This document shows, piece after piece, positions 46,526 through 55,509 of a stretch of DNA of 64,000 bases; position 1 is the first letter of the stretch; every line of letters starts with the position of its first letter. The DNA lies in contig NZ_LWQT01000077.1 in assembly GCF_001650715.1 (NCBI RefSeq), positions 206,337 through 270,336 of the forward strand. The letters are read 5' to 3'. Position numbers and translations under genes: made by a program. This stretch comes from Paramagnetospirillum marisnigri. Lineage in GTDB: Bacteria > Pseudomonadota > Alphaproteobacteria > Rhodospirillales > Magnetospirillaceae. The notes below the pieces were generated by a model. The model saw nothing but the letters and a program-made list of their open reading frames with translations, was not told where the DNA came from and searched no databases.

Positions 46526-49075
46526 TTAGCGCTTGATCTGGACCAGTTCGTCCAGCATCTGGTCGGCGGTGGTGATGATCTTGGCCGCGGCGGAATAGGC
46601 CCGCTGGGTCACGATCATGGTGGTGAACTCGGCACCGATATCCACCGTGGAGGCTTCCAGCGAGGCCGAGGCCACCGAACCGGCACCGGCCTTGTTGGCT
46701 TCACGCAGCGTGTAGGTGCCAGACGAGTTGGTCTCGATCCAGGAATTGCCTGTCAGGGATTCCATGCCGTTGACATTGGTGAAGGTCGCCACCGGGATCT
46801 GGAACACCGGACGCCGAACGCCGTTGTCGAACAAGGCGGTGACGACGCCGTCGCTGCCCACCGAAACACCCGAGAAATTGCCGAACTTGGCGCCGTTCTG
46901 GGTCAGGTAGGAGATCTGGTAGTTGCCGCCCAGCTGGGTCATGCCGTCGGCCTGGGAGGTATTGCCCAGGAACCAGGTGATGCGATGGTCGGCGCCGGTA
47001 CCGTTGGGCACCGAGGTCATGCTTTGCGCGCCATTGGCCCAGGTCACCGAAATACGCGGAGTCGGCGCGGTGCTGGAGCTGCCCGAGGTGCTGCCATAGC
47101 CCATGACGGTCTGCGGCGTGCCGTCGCCGTTGAACTTGATGGCGGGGGTGGTGGCCAGCGAGGTGGAGATGTGCTGCAGGGTGAACAGGCCGGTAACCCG
47201 GTCCACCGACGGGATGGACGAGTTCCACTGGCGGGTCTGGGACTGGGTGCAGGAGGTCCCCAGGCCGGAGACGTCGAAGGTGTAGCTGTCGGCCACCGAG
47301 GTCTGCTGCACGATTTCCAGGGTGCCGCCATTGGCGCGGAACATGGGGATCGCCGCGCTGGTGGAGGTCGACACCGCCGTGCTGGCCAGGTGGGTGTTGG
47401 TGGTGGAGTCCCAGTTGGCGGCGTTGTTCAGCGCCTTGGCCACCAGATCGGCCACGTCGGAGCCCGAGGTGAAGGAGGTGGTGGACAGGTCGATGACGAT
47501 ATTGGTGGTGCCGGTGGGGTTGGTACCGGCGTCGTACAGGTCGTTGGTGCCATCGGTGTCGAACTCGATCTTCACCGCGACGCTGGTGCCCGACGGGGTG
47601 ATGGTGAAGGTCTTGCCGTCCATGGCAGTGATGTCGGCCCGCGACGCGGCGGTGAAGTCGAGCCGCGCCTGCGAGGCATAGACCGCGTTGGAATTGCCGC
47701 TGGGATCATAGATATCGAGCACCGCGGCACCCGATGGCGGCTTGATGCCGCGCTGCATCTGGAACGGCGTGGTATCGATGGTGACATAGTTCAAGGCGGT
47801 GACGCTGGCCACGGTGGCGGCGTAGGCGGTCACCTGATAATAGCCGGTGACGCCGGTGGAGTCGGTCACCTTGACAATGTCGCCCGCGTTCAGGGTGGGC
47901 GTGGTGGCACCGCCGAAGGTGAAGGAACCGGCCGCCAGGGTGACGCCGGGATAGGTGGTGCTGGTGCCGTTGCGGGTCACGGTGATGTTGCCCGCCGTCA
48001 TGGTGGTGGGCGCGCCCGAAGCGGTCGAGGCGGTATCCACCAGGAAGGTGCCGTTATTGGCCGCATCCTCGGCGCCCGCCACGGTGAAGGAGGTGCCTGC
48101 CGGAAGATCGGCGGCGTCGGCGGCGGCCTGGAAGGCGATGACACCGTTGGCGAAGAAGGCCATGGAGTTACCACCGGCATAGCTGCTGCCGGTGATGACG
48201 GTGGAGCTGCCGCCCGTGGCCTGGCCGGCGATGGAGAAGGTGGCCGAGGTTTCCGGGGTGGCGGTGGTATCGGCGATGGACATGCCGACACCGAAGAAAT
48301 TGGTCTTGTTGGCCACATCCCACTGATTGGCGTTGGTCTTCATCCAGGTGGTGTTGATGGAGTGGCTGTCACCCAGCGAGTCATAGATCAGCACGCTGGA
48401 TTCATGCAGACCGCCCGATCCCGCCACCGACGGATCGAAGATATCGTCGCCGGACGGCAGGTTGGCGCCCATCTTGACCTGGGTAGTGGGGTCCGCCGTG
48501 CCGCCGATGGTCTTGAGGTTCAGCGACTTCATCTCGGTGGCGTTGATGGTGTTCTGGTTGACGTAGTGGTAGTTGCCGGTAGTGTCCTTGTAGGCCTTCA
48601 TATAGGTGTTGCCGTCGATCACGGTCTCGGTCGGCCGGGCGCTCGAGCTGTTATCGGTGGCGGCCAGGGGCCAGCCCTGCAGATAGAAGCCGGACACATT
48701 GGTCAAATAGCCCTGATTGTCGGTCTTGAACGACCCGGCGCGGGTATAGGCGAACATGCCGGTGCCGCTGGTGGCCGAGTCGGGGGCGGTGTTGACCACG
48801 AACATGCCCTGGCCCGACAGCGCGATGTCGGTGGAGGACGAGGTCGCCTGCAACAATCCCTGCACGTCGATGCCCGCGCGCGGCTTGGACTGCACACCAC
48901 CCGGTGAATACTGGGTGATGGAGACCTGCTTGGTGACCAGGGTCTGGAAATTGACCTTGGCACCCTTGTAGCCGGTGGTGTTGACGTTGGTGATGTTGTC
49001 GGAGATGGCACCCATGGCGCTGGACTGGGAGGCCAGGCCGGAGACACCCGAGAATAATGCGCCGTACAAGCTCAT
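46526..49075 (-). CDS. flgE: flagellar hook protein FlgE, unusually long
   Basis: FlgE polymerises into the flagellar hook. The 849-residue product keeps the N-terminal rod/hook signature (SLYGALFSGVSGLASQSSAMG, ISDNITNVNTTGYKG) and the C-terminal helix (EFTTMIVTQRAYSAAAKIIT). It is about twice the usual ~400 residues. The extra sequence is a Thr/Ser/Ala/Gly-rich block from about residue 250 to 640, which should form added surface domains of the hook. It is the last gene of the fliK-flgD-flgE operon, 16 bp after flgD, and has a strong terminator. Confidence 0.93.
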   Translation of the reverse strand: MSLYGALFSGVSGLASQSSAMGAISDNITNVNTTGYKGAKVNFQTLVTKQVSITQYSPGGVQSKPRAGIDVQGLLQATSSSTDIALSGQGMFVVNTAPDSATSGTGMFAYTRAGSFKTDNQGYLTNVSGFYLQGWPLAATDNSSSARPTETVIDGNTYMKAYKDTTGNYHYVNQNTINATEMKSLNLKTIGGTADPTTQVKMGANLPSGDDIFDPSVAGSGGLHESSVLIYDSLGDSHSINTTWMKTNANQWDVANKTNFFGVGMSIADTTATPETSATFSIAGQATGGSSTVITGSSYAGGNSMAFFANGVIAFQAAADAADLPAGTSFTVAGAEDAANNGTFLVDTASTASGAPTTMTAGNITVTRNGTSTTYPGVTLAAGSFTFGGATTPTLNAGDIVKVTDSTGVTGYYQVTAYAATVASVTALNYVTIDTTPFQMQRGIKPPSGAAVLDIYDPSGNSNAVYASQARLDFTAASRADITAMDGKTFTITPSGTSVAVKIEFDTDGTNDLYDAGTNPTGTTNIVIDLSTTSFTSGSDVADLVAKALNNAANWDSTTNTHLASTAVSTSTSAAIPMFRANGGTLEIVQQTSVADSYTFDVSGLGTSCTQSQTRQWNSSIPSVDRVTGLFTLQHISTSLATTPAIKFNGDGTPQTVMGYGSTSGSSSTAPTPRISVTWANGAQSMTSVPNGTGADHRITWFLGNTSQADGMTQLGGNYQISYLTQNGAKFGNFSGVSVGSDGVVTALFDNGVRRPVFQIPVATFTNVNGMESLTGNSWIETNSSGTYTLREANKAGAGSVASASLEASTVDIGAEFTTMIVTQRAYSAAAKIITTADQMLDELVQIKR

Positions 49076-49091
49076 GACAGCCTCCTAGGAA

Positions 49092-49910
49092 CTACTGCGC
49101 CGTCGTCGTCGAGGACGACGAGGAAGTGTTGGACTGAGCCGCCTGCAGTGCTGCCATGGCGGCCTGGTATTGGGCATTGGCCGCAGCCATCTGGCTGCTG
49201 GCCAGGGTGGTGTCGGACACCACCGAAAGAACCTTGTCGGGAGTGACGGTGATCTTGGCGCCCTTGTCGCCCGCCCCCAGTTCGAGGGTGGCGCCGTTGG
49301 TGGCGTCGTTGGTCAGCTTGGTCACCAGGCCGGTCACGGTGGTGGAGGCGGCCATGGCCTTGCCTTCCTTGTCCTTGGCCACCACGGCGATGGTGTACAA
49401 CCCGTCGCCCTGGGCCTCGCCCGAGCTGTTGGTGCCGTCCCACTTCAGGTCGTGGCGGCCCGAGGCGGTATCGCCATTGGTCTTGAAGACCACGTTGCCG
49501 GACGAATTCTTGATCTGGATTTCAACGCTGGAGGCGTTGCCGTCCAGGGTATAGGAGAACGGCGCCGTGCCACCCTGCATGGGCAGGGTCGATCCGGCCA
49601 CTTCCACCGTCTGGCCCACATAGGCGATGGCCTGGGCGGTCTGGGTGGCGGTCTGCAGGCTGATCAGCTTTTCCAGGTTGGAATTGGCATTGATCTGCTG
49701 CTCGACGCTGGAGAACTGCACCAGCTGGTTGGTGAACTGGGTCGAGTCCATGGGCGACAACGGGTCCTGATGCTTCAACTGGGTGGTGAGCATGTTCAGG
49801 AAGGTGTTGAAGTTGGTCCCAAGCGTCGCCTTGGCGGCCGTGGACTTGCTGGTGGACGAAGCGGCGGCGGCGGAGGCGGCGGCGGAGGCGCTGGTATCGA
49901 CGGTGGTCAT
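49092..49910 (-). CDS. flgD: flagellar hook assembly protein FlgD
   Basis: FlgD caps the growing hook and is needed for FlgE assembly. The 272-residue protein has the N-terminal signature FNTFLNMLTTQLKHQDPLSPMDSTQFTNQLVQFSSVEQQ and the Ig/FlgD-like domain with LKWDGTNSSGEAQGDGLYTI. The N-terminal 28 residues are Ala/Ser/Thr-rich. The Ser/Ala/Gln-rich C-terminus (about 25 residues) is an extra tail. It is 11 bp downstream of fliK and 16 bp upstream of flgE. Confidence 0.94.
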   Translation of the reverse strand: MTTVDTSASAAASAAAASSTSKSTAAKATLGTNFNTFLNMLTTQLKHQDPLSPMDSTQFTNQLVQFSSVEQQINANSNLEKLISLQTATQTAQAIAYVGQTVEVAGSTLPMQGGTAPFSYTLDGNASSVEIQIKNSSGNVVFKTNGDTASGRHDLKWDGTNSSGEAQGDGLYTIAVVAKDKEGKAMAASTTVTGLVTKLTNDATNGATLELGAGDKGAKITVTPDKVLSVVSDTTLASSQMAAANAQYQAAMAALQAAQSNTSSSSSTTTAQ

Positions 49911-49921
49911 GGCAGCTCTCC

Positions 49922-51670
49922 TTAAACCGAAATATCGACGCCGACGCGACCGCCGGAGCGGCGCGGCTGGGCAGCCTGGGCGGAGTCGATCACCGGCAGG
50001 TCGGCATCACTGCCGCCCTGTGCGTGGCCACGCCCGCGACGACCCTGCTGACCGCGATCAGCCGTGTTCTGCTGTTCGCCGTTGCGCAATGAGAAGCTGG
50101 TGGCATTGGCCTCGGGGCTGAGACCGGCATCTTCCAGCGCCTTTTCCAGGCCCTTGGAGTCCTTCTGGAGCAGGGCCAGGGTTTCGGGCTTGTCGGCGGT
50201 GACGGTGGCGGAAACCCGGCCGTCGACCACTTCCAGCTTGATCTCGATGCGGCCCAGTTCCAGCGGCTTGAGCTGGATCTTGACGGTGTCGGCGCCGTCC
50301 TTGACCGCCTTGTCGATCTGGACGCTGACCTGTTCCATCACCTGCTGCTGCAGGGGAACCCTCGGCGCGCGCGGCGCCTGGGCCGCCTGGGCGGATGAGC
50401 TCTTCTCGGCGGCCTGGGTCTGGCCGATGGCGGCCAGGCCAGTCACCGAACGCTGTTCCGGCGCCGCCTTGGTATCCTGGGCGGCGGCTTCCACCTGGGC
50501 GGCCAGCACGGCGCTGAAGGTGCGCAGATCGTCGACCGTCTGCTCGACGGCAGTATTGGCCTGGGTGGCAAGCTGGGCGGTGGCGGCGGTATCGGCCAGA
50601 CGGGGTCCCTGCTGCTGGGGGCCGTGCCGGGCGGCGTCGCCCGCCATCTGCTCGGTCTCGGCCGCCACCTGGAACAAGGTGGAGTCCACGGCGGAAACCT
50701 CGGCACCGGCATCGGTCGCGGTCTGGTTGACCTGGACCTTAATGTCGAGATGGGAGTCGGTTCCGGCCAGGCGCTGGGACAGGTCATTGATCTGCTCGCG
50801 CATGGTGTCGAACAGGTCGCGATCCTGCTGCACGACCTGGGCGTCGGCGGTCTTCTGCTGCCCGGCCTTGTCGATCAACTGGCTGACCAGTTCGGTGGCG
50901 GCATCCAGGGCATCGTTCACGTCGCCGCTGTCCAGATCGGCGACGATGCGCTTTTCCAGATCGTGGACGCGCTTGCGGTCATCCTTGCTCAGTCCGGCCA
51001 GCGGACCCTTGGTGACGGCGTCGAGGTCCAGGCCATCATCACCGGCATCGGCGTCGGCATCGGCCGCCACGGGAGCGGACGCATCGAGGGCAACCACCTC
51101 GACCGTCTCCTCGACCGTAATGTCGATTTCGACCACCACCTGCTGCTGCACCGCCACGGCACTGGCTTCCACCTGCTGGGCCTCGGCCTTGGCATTGCCC
51201 TGACCGGCGGTCTGGGCATCACCCTGATCGGCATCGGAGCGCGGGGCGTTGTCGTCGGCGGCGGCAACGGTCTTGCCGTCCTCATCGGAAACCGGCGCGC
51301 TGGCGGTGGGGGCATCATCCTTGGGCGCGGGCTTGGCGGCAGGCGCGGCGGCCTGGGCCGGACGCGCCTTGTCGGCCTTGGCGGCGGCACGGGTTTCCTT
51401 GGCGGCGGGGGCGCGCTCGGCCGGAGCCTCGTCACGGGTCGGCTGCGCCTTGTCGGCCTTGGTCTCGGCCGCCTTGCGATTGAAGTGCTGGGCCAGGACC
51501 TTGCCGGGCGTCGAGGCATCGGCGGTCTTGGCGCCATAGCGCTGGTTGGTCTGCGCCAGCAGGGAGACGAATGCGTCCTCCACCGAAACCGTCGGCTGGG
51601 TCTTGTCGGTGGTGACGGAGGTCATGTTGGCCTCGGCTACCAGGCGCTTGTCGATGGATTGCACGGTCAT
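49922..51670 (-). CDS. fliK: flagellar hook-length control protein FliK
   Basis: FliK measures the hook and switches the export gate from hook to filament substrates. The 582-residue protein has the long, low-complexity Ala/Asp/Gln/Thr-rich N-terminal ruler. The conserved C-terminal switch domain is near residue 450-540 (VKIQLKPLELGRIEIKLEVVDGRVSATVTA). The start at 51670 has GGGGA 7 bp upstream; a longer frame starting at 51727 crosses the sigma-54 promoter. It is the first gene of the hook operon. Confidence 0.9.
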   Translation of the reverse strand: MTVQSIDKRLVAEANMTSVTTDKTQPTVSVEDAFVSLLAQTNQRYGAKTADASTPGKVLAQHFNRKAAETKADKAQPTRDEAPAERAPAAKETRAAAKADKARPAQAAAPAAKPAPKDDAPTASAPVSDEDGKTVAAADDNAPRSDADQGDAQTAGQGNAKAEAQQVEASAVAVQQQVVVEIDITVEETVEVVALDASAPVAADADADAGDDGLDLDAVTKGPLAGLSKDDRKRVHDLEKRIVADLDSGDVNDALDAATELVSQLIDKAGQQKTADAQVVQQDRDLFDTMREQINDLSQRLAGTDSHLDIKVQVNQTATDAGAEVSAVDSTLFQVAAETEQMAGDAARHGPQQQGPRLADTAATAQLATQANTAVEQTVDDLRTFSAVLAAQVEAAAQDTKAAPEQRSVTGLAAIGQTQAAEKSSSAQAAQAPRAPRVPLQQQVMEQVSVQIDKAVKDGADTVKIQLKPLELGRIEIKLEVVDGRVSATVTADKPETLALLQKDSKGLEKALEDAGLSPEANATSFSLRNGEQQNTADRGQQGRRGRGHAQGGSDADLPVIDSAQAAQPRRSGGRVGVDISV

Positions 51671-51710
51671 GGTCAGGTCCCCGCGAATGGGATGGTTGCG
51701 CCTTACCCTC

Positions 51711-51726
51711 AGCAAGGGCCGGGCCA
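51711..51726 (-). promoter_or_regulatory. sigma-54 promoter of the fliK-flgD-flgE operon
   Basis: On the minus strand TGGCCC-GGCCC-TTGCT matches TGGCAC-N5-TTGCW with one mismatch, and it lies 41-56 bp before the fliK start. Hook genes are sigma-54-dependent in many alphaproteobacteria (with FlbD-type activators), which supports the call. Confidence 0.72.
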
Positions 51727-51860
51727 ACTCGGGCCAACCTAACTACGTCACTGATATTAAATGAAAATTTTCCAGAGGCCGCTGGGGAGAGGAGGCATCC
51801 CCGGGACGATGGCGGCAATTTCTGCCGGGCCGGAGGAAAAGCCTGCCGGGCAAGCTCGGA

Positions 51861-52133
51861 TCATGACGGACCGGAATCCTGGTCCCCTTCATCATCATCG
51901 CTGGCCAGGCTCATGATGCCGACGCCCATGGCGACGCTGCCGAAGGTCACGATCAGGCCGAAGAACATCAGGGCCAGCACCAGGCCGGGATTATTGGTTT
52001 CCATCAGCATGGTGCGGATATGGGACAGATCGGTGGCCAAAACGGCAAGGCCAAAGGCGATGGCGGCTGCCACGCCGTAGATCAGGTGCTGCCCCAGGAA
52101 TTTCAGCGGTTCCTTTTCCTGCGGCGTCATCAT
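51861..52133 (-). CDS. small two-transmembrane protein
   Basis: A 90-residue membrane protein with two hydrophobic segments (LIYGVAAAIAFGLAVLATD and LVLALMFFGLIVTFGSVAMGVGIM) and an acidic tail (SDDDEGDQD). The N-terminus MMTPQEKEPLKFLGQHL is charged. I recognise no family with a function, though proteins of this outline recur near flagellar and cinA genes. It is 20 bp downstream of the cinA-like gene, and a second ATG (52130) is equally possible as start. Confidence 0.55.
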   Translation of the reverse strand: MMTPQEKEPLKFLGQHLIYGVAAAIAFGLAVLATDLSHIRTMLMETNNPGLVLALMFFGLIVTFGSVAMGVGIMSLASDDDEGDQDSGPS

Positions 52134-52153
52134 GGCCCTCAGGGATCGAGGAT

Positions 52154-52888
52154 TCAGGGATCAAGCACGGGGGCACCCAGACGTTTGGCCAAGGCCCGGG
52201 TCTCGGCCAGGGCCTCGTCCAGTCGTGTGCCATGGATGCCGCGTGCCACCACCGTCACCAGTGAACGCCCTTCGGTGAACGAGGGGTAGGAGCCGATCTC
52301 GGTCTCGGGATGGGCGGCCTGGATCAGGGCCAGACCATCGGCCAGATCGCCTTCCCGCACGGCCAGGGTGATGGAGCGCGACTGTTGCGGCGGCCCGCCC
52401 ACCAGGCTGCCCTTCAGCCCGTCGAACATGGCCTGGAGGATGCGCGGCACCCCGGCCAGCACGAAGACGTTCTCGACCCGGAAGCCGGGGGCCTGGCTGA
52501 CCGGGTTGGCAATGAGCGTGGCCCCCTTGGGGACATCCGCCATCTTGAGCCGCGCCGCGTTGAGATCCTCGGCGCCGTAACGGACGGCCAGCAGACCGAC
52601 CGCCTCGGGGTCGCGCTCCAACGCCACGCCGAAGGCGGCCGCCACGGCGGCGGCGGTGATGTCGTCATGGGTGGGACCGATGCCGCCGCTGGTGAAGACA
52701 TAGGTGAAGGTCCGCCGCAGATGGTTCAACGCCTCGACAATGGCGTCGGTATCGTCCCGGACCATGCGGACCTCGGCCAGGGTGATGCCCAGCCCCGCCA
52801 GTTCCGCCCCCAGATAGGCGACATTGGCGTCGCGGGTGCGGCCCGAGAGGATTTCATTGCCGATGACCAGGACGGCGGCGGTGCTCAT
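52154..52888 (-). CDS. CinA N-terminal domain / molybdopterin-binding-fold protein
   Basis: A 244-residue protein matching the N-terminal half of CinA, the MoCF-like fold: VLVIGNEILSGRTRDANVAYL, VRDDTDAIVEALNHL and FTSGGIGPTHDDIT. The C-terminal nicotinamide-nucleotide deamidase domain of full CinA is absent, as in many alphaproteobacterial homologues. The N-terminal domain hydrolyses ADP-ribose or NADPH-like nucleotides in characterised members. Its ATG (52888) overlaps the stop of the GNAT-Nudix gene. Confidence 0.87.
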   Translation of the reverse strand: MSTAAVLVIGNEILSGRTRDANVAYLGAELAGLGITLAEVRMVRDDTDAIVEALNHLRRTFTYVFTSGGIGPTHDDITAAAVAAAFGVALERDPEAVGLLAVRYGAEDLNAARLKMADVPKGATLIANPVSQAPGFRVENVFVLAGVPRILQAMFDGLKGSLVGGPPQQSRSITLAVREGDLADGLALIQAAHPETEIGSYPSFTEGRSLVTVVARGIHGTRLDEALAETRALAKRLGAPVLDP

Positions 52889-53868
52889 ACCCATTCCCGC
52901 AACAGCGCGAACAGCGGAATATCGGCGGGCGGCGTGGGCAGGTCGGCCAGCCGGGCGGCCCGCACCCAGCGCAACTCCTGGCCCTCGCGGGCGGCGGGGG
53001 TGCCTTTCCATACCCGCACCACGTAAAGCGGCATCAGCAGATGGAAGGTGTCATAGTCGTGGGAAGCGAAGGCCACCGGCGCCAGGCAGCTTTCGGTGAC
53101 ATCGATGCCCAGTTCCTCCTGCAATTCACGGATCAGCGCGGCCTCGGGGGTTTCACCCTCATGGACCTTGCCGCCGGGAAACTCCCACAGCCCGGCCATG
53201 TCCTTGCCGGTGGGCCGCGACGCCATCAGCACCCGGCCGTCATGGTCCACCAGGGCGGCGGCCACCACCAGCAGCGTGGTCCGGGTGGAACGCGCCATCT
53301 GCCATTCCGCCTTTTTCAGGTGAAAGACCGGGGCGATGACGCTTTGGCCACGGGCGGGCATGGGGCAGGTATCGACGCCGTAATAGTTCAGCCCGGCCTT
53401 TTCCAGCACCCGCTTGGATGCCTCGTTGTCGGGATGGAACGAGGCCCAGACCCGGTGGAAGCCCAGGGTGTCGAACAGATGGCGGAGCAGTCGGCGGATG
53501 GCCTCGGTGGCATAGCCCTGGTTCCAGAAGGCCTTGCCGAGCCAATAGCCCAGTTCCGGCTCGCCATTACGCTCCAGCCCGAAGCCGATCACGCCGACCA
53601 GCAGATTGTCGGTGGTTCGCTCCAGGCCCAGGGCGACGCCCTTGCCCTCGATGCGGCGGACTTCCTGGTCATTGATGAAACGCTTGGCGTCGTCCAGGCC
53701 ATAGGGATGGGGAATGGCGGCGGTCAGCCGCACCACGTCCCAATCATTGAGCAGGGCCACCAGCGGCTCGGCATCGTGGATGGTCAGCGGCCGCAGCCGC
53801 AGCCGCGCCGTCAGCAACGGATGCCCTGCCCAGACCGTTCCCGGTTGCCGACAACCCGCTTCCGTCAT
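52885..53868 (-). CDS. GNAT acetyltransferase - Nudix hydrolase fusion
   Basis: A 327-residue two-domain protein. Residues ~20-185 are a GNAT domain of the RimJ/RimL type (LTARLRLRPLTIHDAEPLV, WLGKAFWNQGYATEAIRRLLRH, RVWASFHPDNEASKRVLEKAGL). Residues ~195-327 are a Nudix domain with a complete box G233-x5-E239-x7-R247-E248-x2-E251-E252-x-G254, preceded by WEFPGGKVHEGE. The Nudix part is MutT-like and may clean 8-oxo-dGTP. GGAGG lies 5 bp before ATG 53868. The acetyl acceptor is unknown, and the two activities have no obvious shared pathway. Confidence 0.88.
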   Translation of the reverse strand: MTEAGCRQPGTVWAGHPLLTARLRLRPLTIHDAEPLVALLNDWDVVRLTAAIPHPYGLDDAKRFINDQEVRRIEGKGVALGLERTTDNLLVGVIGFGLERNGEPELGYWLGKAFWNQGYATEAIRRLLRHLFDTLGFHRVWASFHPDNEASKRVLEKAGLNYYGVDTCPMPARGQSVIAPVFHLKKAEWQMARSTRTTLLVVAAALVDHDGRVLMASRPTGKDMAGLWEFPGGKVHEGETPEAALIRELQEELGIDVTESCLAPVAFASHDYDTFHLLMPLYVVRVWKGTPAAREGQELRWVRAARLADLPTPPADIPLFALLREWV

Positions 53869-54007
53869 CTCGTCCTCCACTACCGCATCTCTCCCCCCAT
53901 GAAGCCTAGCAGGCTCGGCACCACCTGTCATGGGCGCGTTGCACCCTTGAAACCGTCACGGTCGCACACATATTAGAATCAACGAATATTTAGAGTGGAG
54001 AGCGGCC

Positions 54008-54451
54008 ATGATGATCGAAGGGTTCAATTCCGATGGCGTGATCACGGTAAACCGGGTGGTGCTGCGCCAAGGCTATACCGTCGATGATCTGGAGGAGCGG
54101 GTGGCGATGCTGTGCGAGAACGTCAAGACCTGGCATTCCGAGACCGGCTTCATCGGTGGGTTCGTCTGCCTGAATTCGGGGCGCATCTCCAACGAGGGCT
54201 CCACCGTGGGCCAGGCGGTGGCCAGCCCGCTGGCCGGGCGCGAGGCGCTGATCGTCACCTTCTGGCGCAGCTTCGAGGAGCATGAGGCCTCGCATCGCAG
54301 CCCCACCTTCCAGCCGCTGTTCCAGCAGGTGCTGGAGCTGTGCGAGAACGGCAACGAGGAGATCGCCTATACCCTGCTGTGGCAGGGAAGCGCCTACTCC
54401 CCCGAGGATGCCCGGGCGGCGCAGCGGGCCAAGAGCACCCATGGCGGCTGA
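54008..54451 (+). CDS. hypothetical protein
   Basis: A 147-residue soluble protein (GFNSDGVITVNRVVLRQGY...EALIVTFWRSFEEHEASHRS) with no motif I can assign. The strand-helix spacing and the FWRSFEEHEASH stretch recall the ferredoxin-like fold of antibiotic-biosynthesis-monooxygenase-type proteins, but I cannot confirm that. A weak purine-rich site lies before ATG 54008. It is convergent with the SGNH hydrolase gene and abuts it with no gap. Confidence 0.55.
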   Translation: MMIEGFNSDGVITVNRVVLRQGYTVDDLEERVAMLCENVKTWHSETGFIGGFVCLNSGRISNEGSTVGQAVASPLAGREALIVTFWRSFEEHEASHRSPTFQPLFQQVLELCENGNEEIAYTLLWQGSAYSPEDARAAQRAKSTHGG

Positions 54452-55504
54452 TCAGCGCGCCAGGGCGGGGTGTGACCGTAGCTTCTCGAACAGATAGCGG
54501 CCGATACGCTCGGCGCCCTGGGGCGTGTTATGGGCGCCGTCGTAGAAATCCCCGTCCTGGAAGCCGATCTCGCCGGCCATATCCAGGCAGGTGGTGCCGG
54601 TCTCGCGGCAAACCTCAAGGGTCAGGGCGTTGATCCGGGCCAGACGGCGGTGATGGTCGACACCGTTGAGCAGGACGCCGTTGACGTCGTGGCTGGCGGC
54701 CACGCCCTCGCCCCGGCCATCCCTGACCCGCCAGTCGCCGCGCGCCTGGGTGACGAAGACCGGCTCGGCCCCCAAGGCGCGGATACGTTCGGCCAGCAGG
54801 CGCAGGCGGCCGGGATAGGCGGCTGGGTCGGGATCAAGCTCGGGCCGCGAGGCGCCTTCGGTAGTCCAACTGGCGGCGGCGAAATCGAAGGCGTGATGGT
54901 TGAGGCGGGCCTTGCGCGCCTTGACCGCCCCCAGCGCCGACTGCCACAGCCGCAGCAGGGCACTGTTCTGCGACAGCCACTTGAAGCGGCTGGAATGCTT
55001 CATCTGGTCGATGACATTGCCGCCGACAAAGGTGTCGTTGATGCCGACATAGACCAGCACCAGCCTGGGCCTCAGCCCCGGCACATGGGCCAGCCAGGAC
55101 TCCACCGCCACCAGATGGCCCACCGTGCTTTGGCCGTCGATGCCCGCATTGACGATGGCCAGCGACCGGCCGCTGGCAGCGAAGGCGCTGGCCATCACCG
55201 CCTGCCAGGTGGCCTCCTCGGGCAGATAGAGCTGGTTGGTGGTGCTGCCGCCCAGGCTGACCACCTCCACTGTCTTCGGGTCGAAGTCGGGACCGCGAAA
55301 GCCCCAATGATCGCGGCGATAGACGAATTTCGTTCCGCCGGGATACAGGCCCTCGGCGGTCACGTCGTGGCGGGTGTCACGGGCCAGGGCCAGCTTATGG
55401 ATGGGATCCGAGGACAGCCAGGAGCCGAAGATCAGCTCGGCCGCCAGGGCCGCCAGCAGCAACAGGCCCAGATTGACCGCCAGGATGGTCAGCACACGCT
55501 TCAT
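54452..55504 (-). CDS. SGNH/GDSL-like hydrolase with N-terminal membrane segment
   Basis: A 350-residue protein with one membrane segment (~residues 5-28) and a periplasmic SGNH-hydrolase domain. The nucleophile motif is SLGGSTT (S87), the block III Asn is in YVGIND (near 157), and the Asp-x-x-His pair is in DGAHNTPQGAERIG near the C-terminus. Family members deacetylate or acylate surface glycans or peptidoglycan. The start at 55504 follows the methyltransferase stop by 5 bp, so these two genes form an operon. Substrate unknown. Confidence 0.78.
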   Translation of the reverse strand: MKRVLTILAVNLGLLLLAALAAELIFGSWLSSDPIHKLALARDTRHDVTAEGLYPGGTKFVYRRDHWGFRGPDFDPKTVEVVSLGGSTTNQLYLPEEATWQAVMASAFAASGRSLAIVNAGIDGQSTVGHLVAVESWLAHVPGLRPRLVLVYVGINDTFVGGNVIDQMKHSSRFKWLSQNSALLRLWQSALGAVKARKARLNHHAFDFAAASWTTEGASRPELDPDPAAYPGRLRLLAERIRALGAEPVFVTQARGDWRVRDGRGEGVAASHDVNGVLLNGVDHHRRLARINALTLEVCRETGTTCLDMAGEIGFQDGDFYDGAHNTPQGAERIGRYLFEKLRSHPALAR

Positions 55505-55509
55505 GGGGG

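Noticed and set aside
44791..46536. 581-codon plus-strand frame opposite the S41 protease
   Set aside because: His/Gly/Gln-rich shadow without a start site; the protease frame has signal peptide, PDZ and catalytic motifs.
46985..48907. 640-codon open frame on the plus strand opposite flgE
   Set aside because: It is Gly/Arg/His-rich, has no ribosome site or domain, and mirrors the codon pattern of flgE; high G+C makes such antisense frames common.
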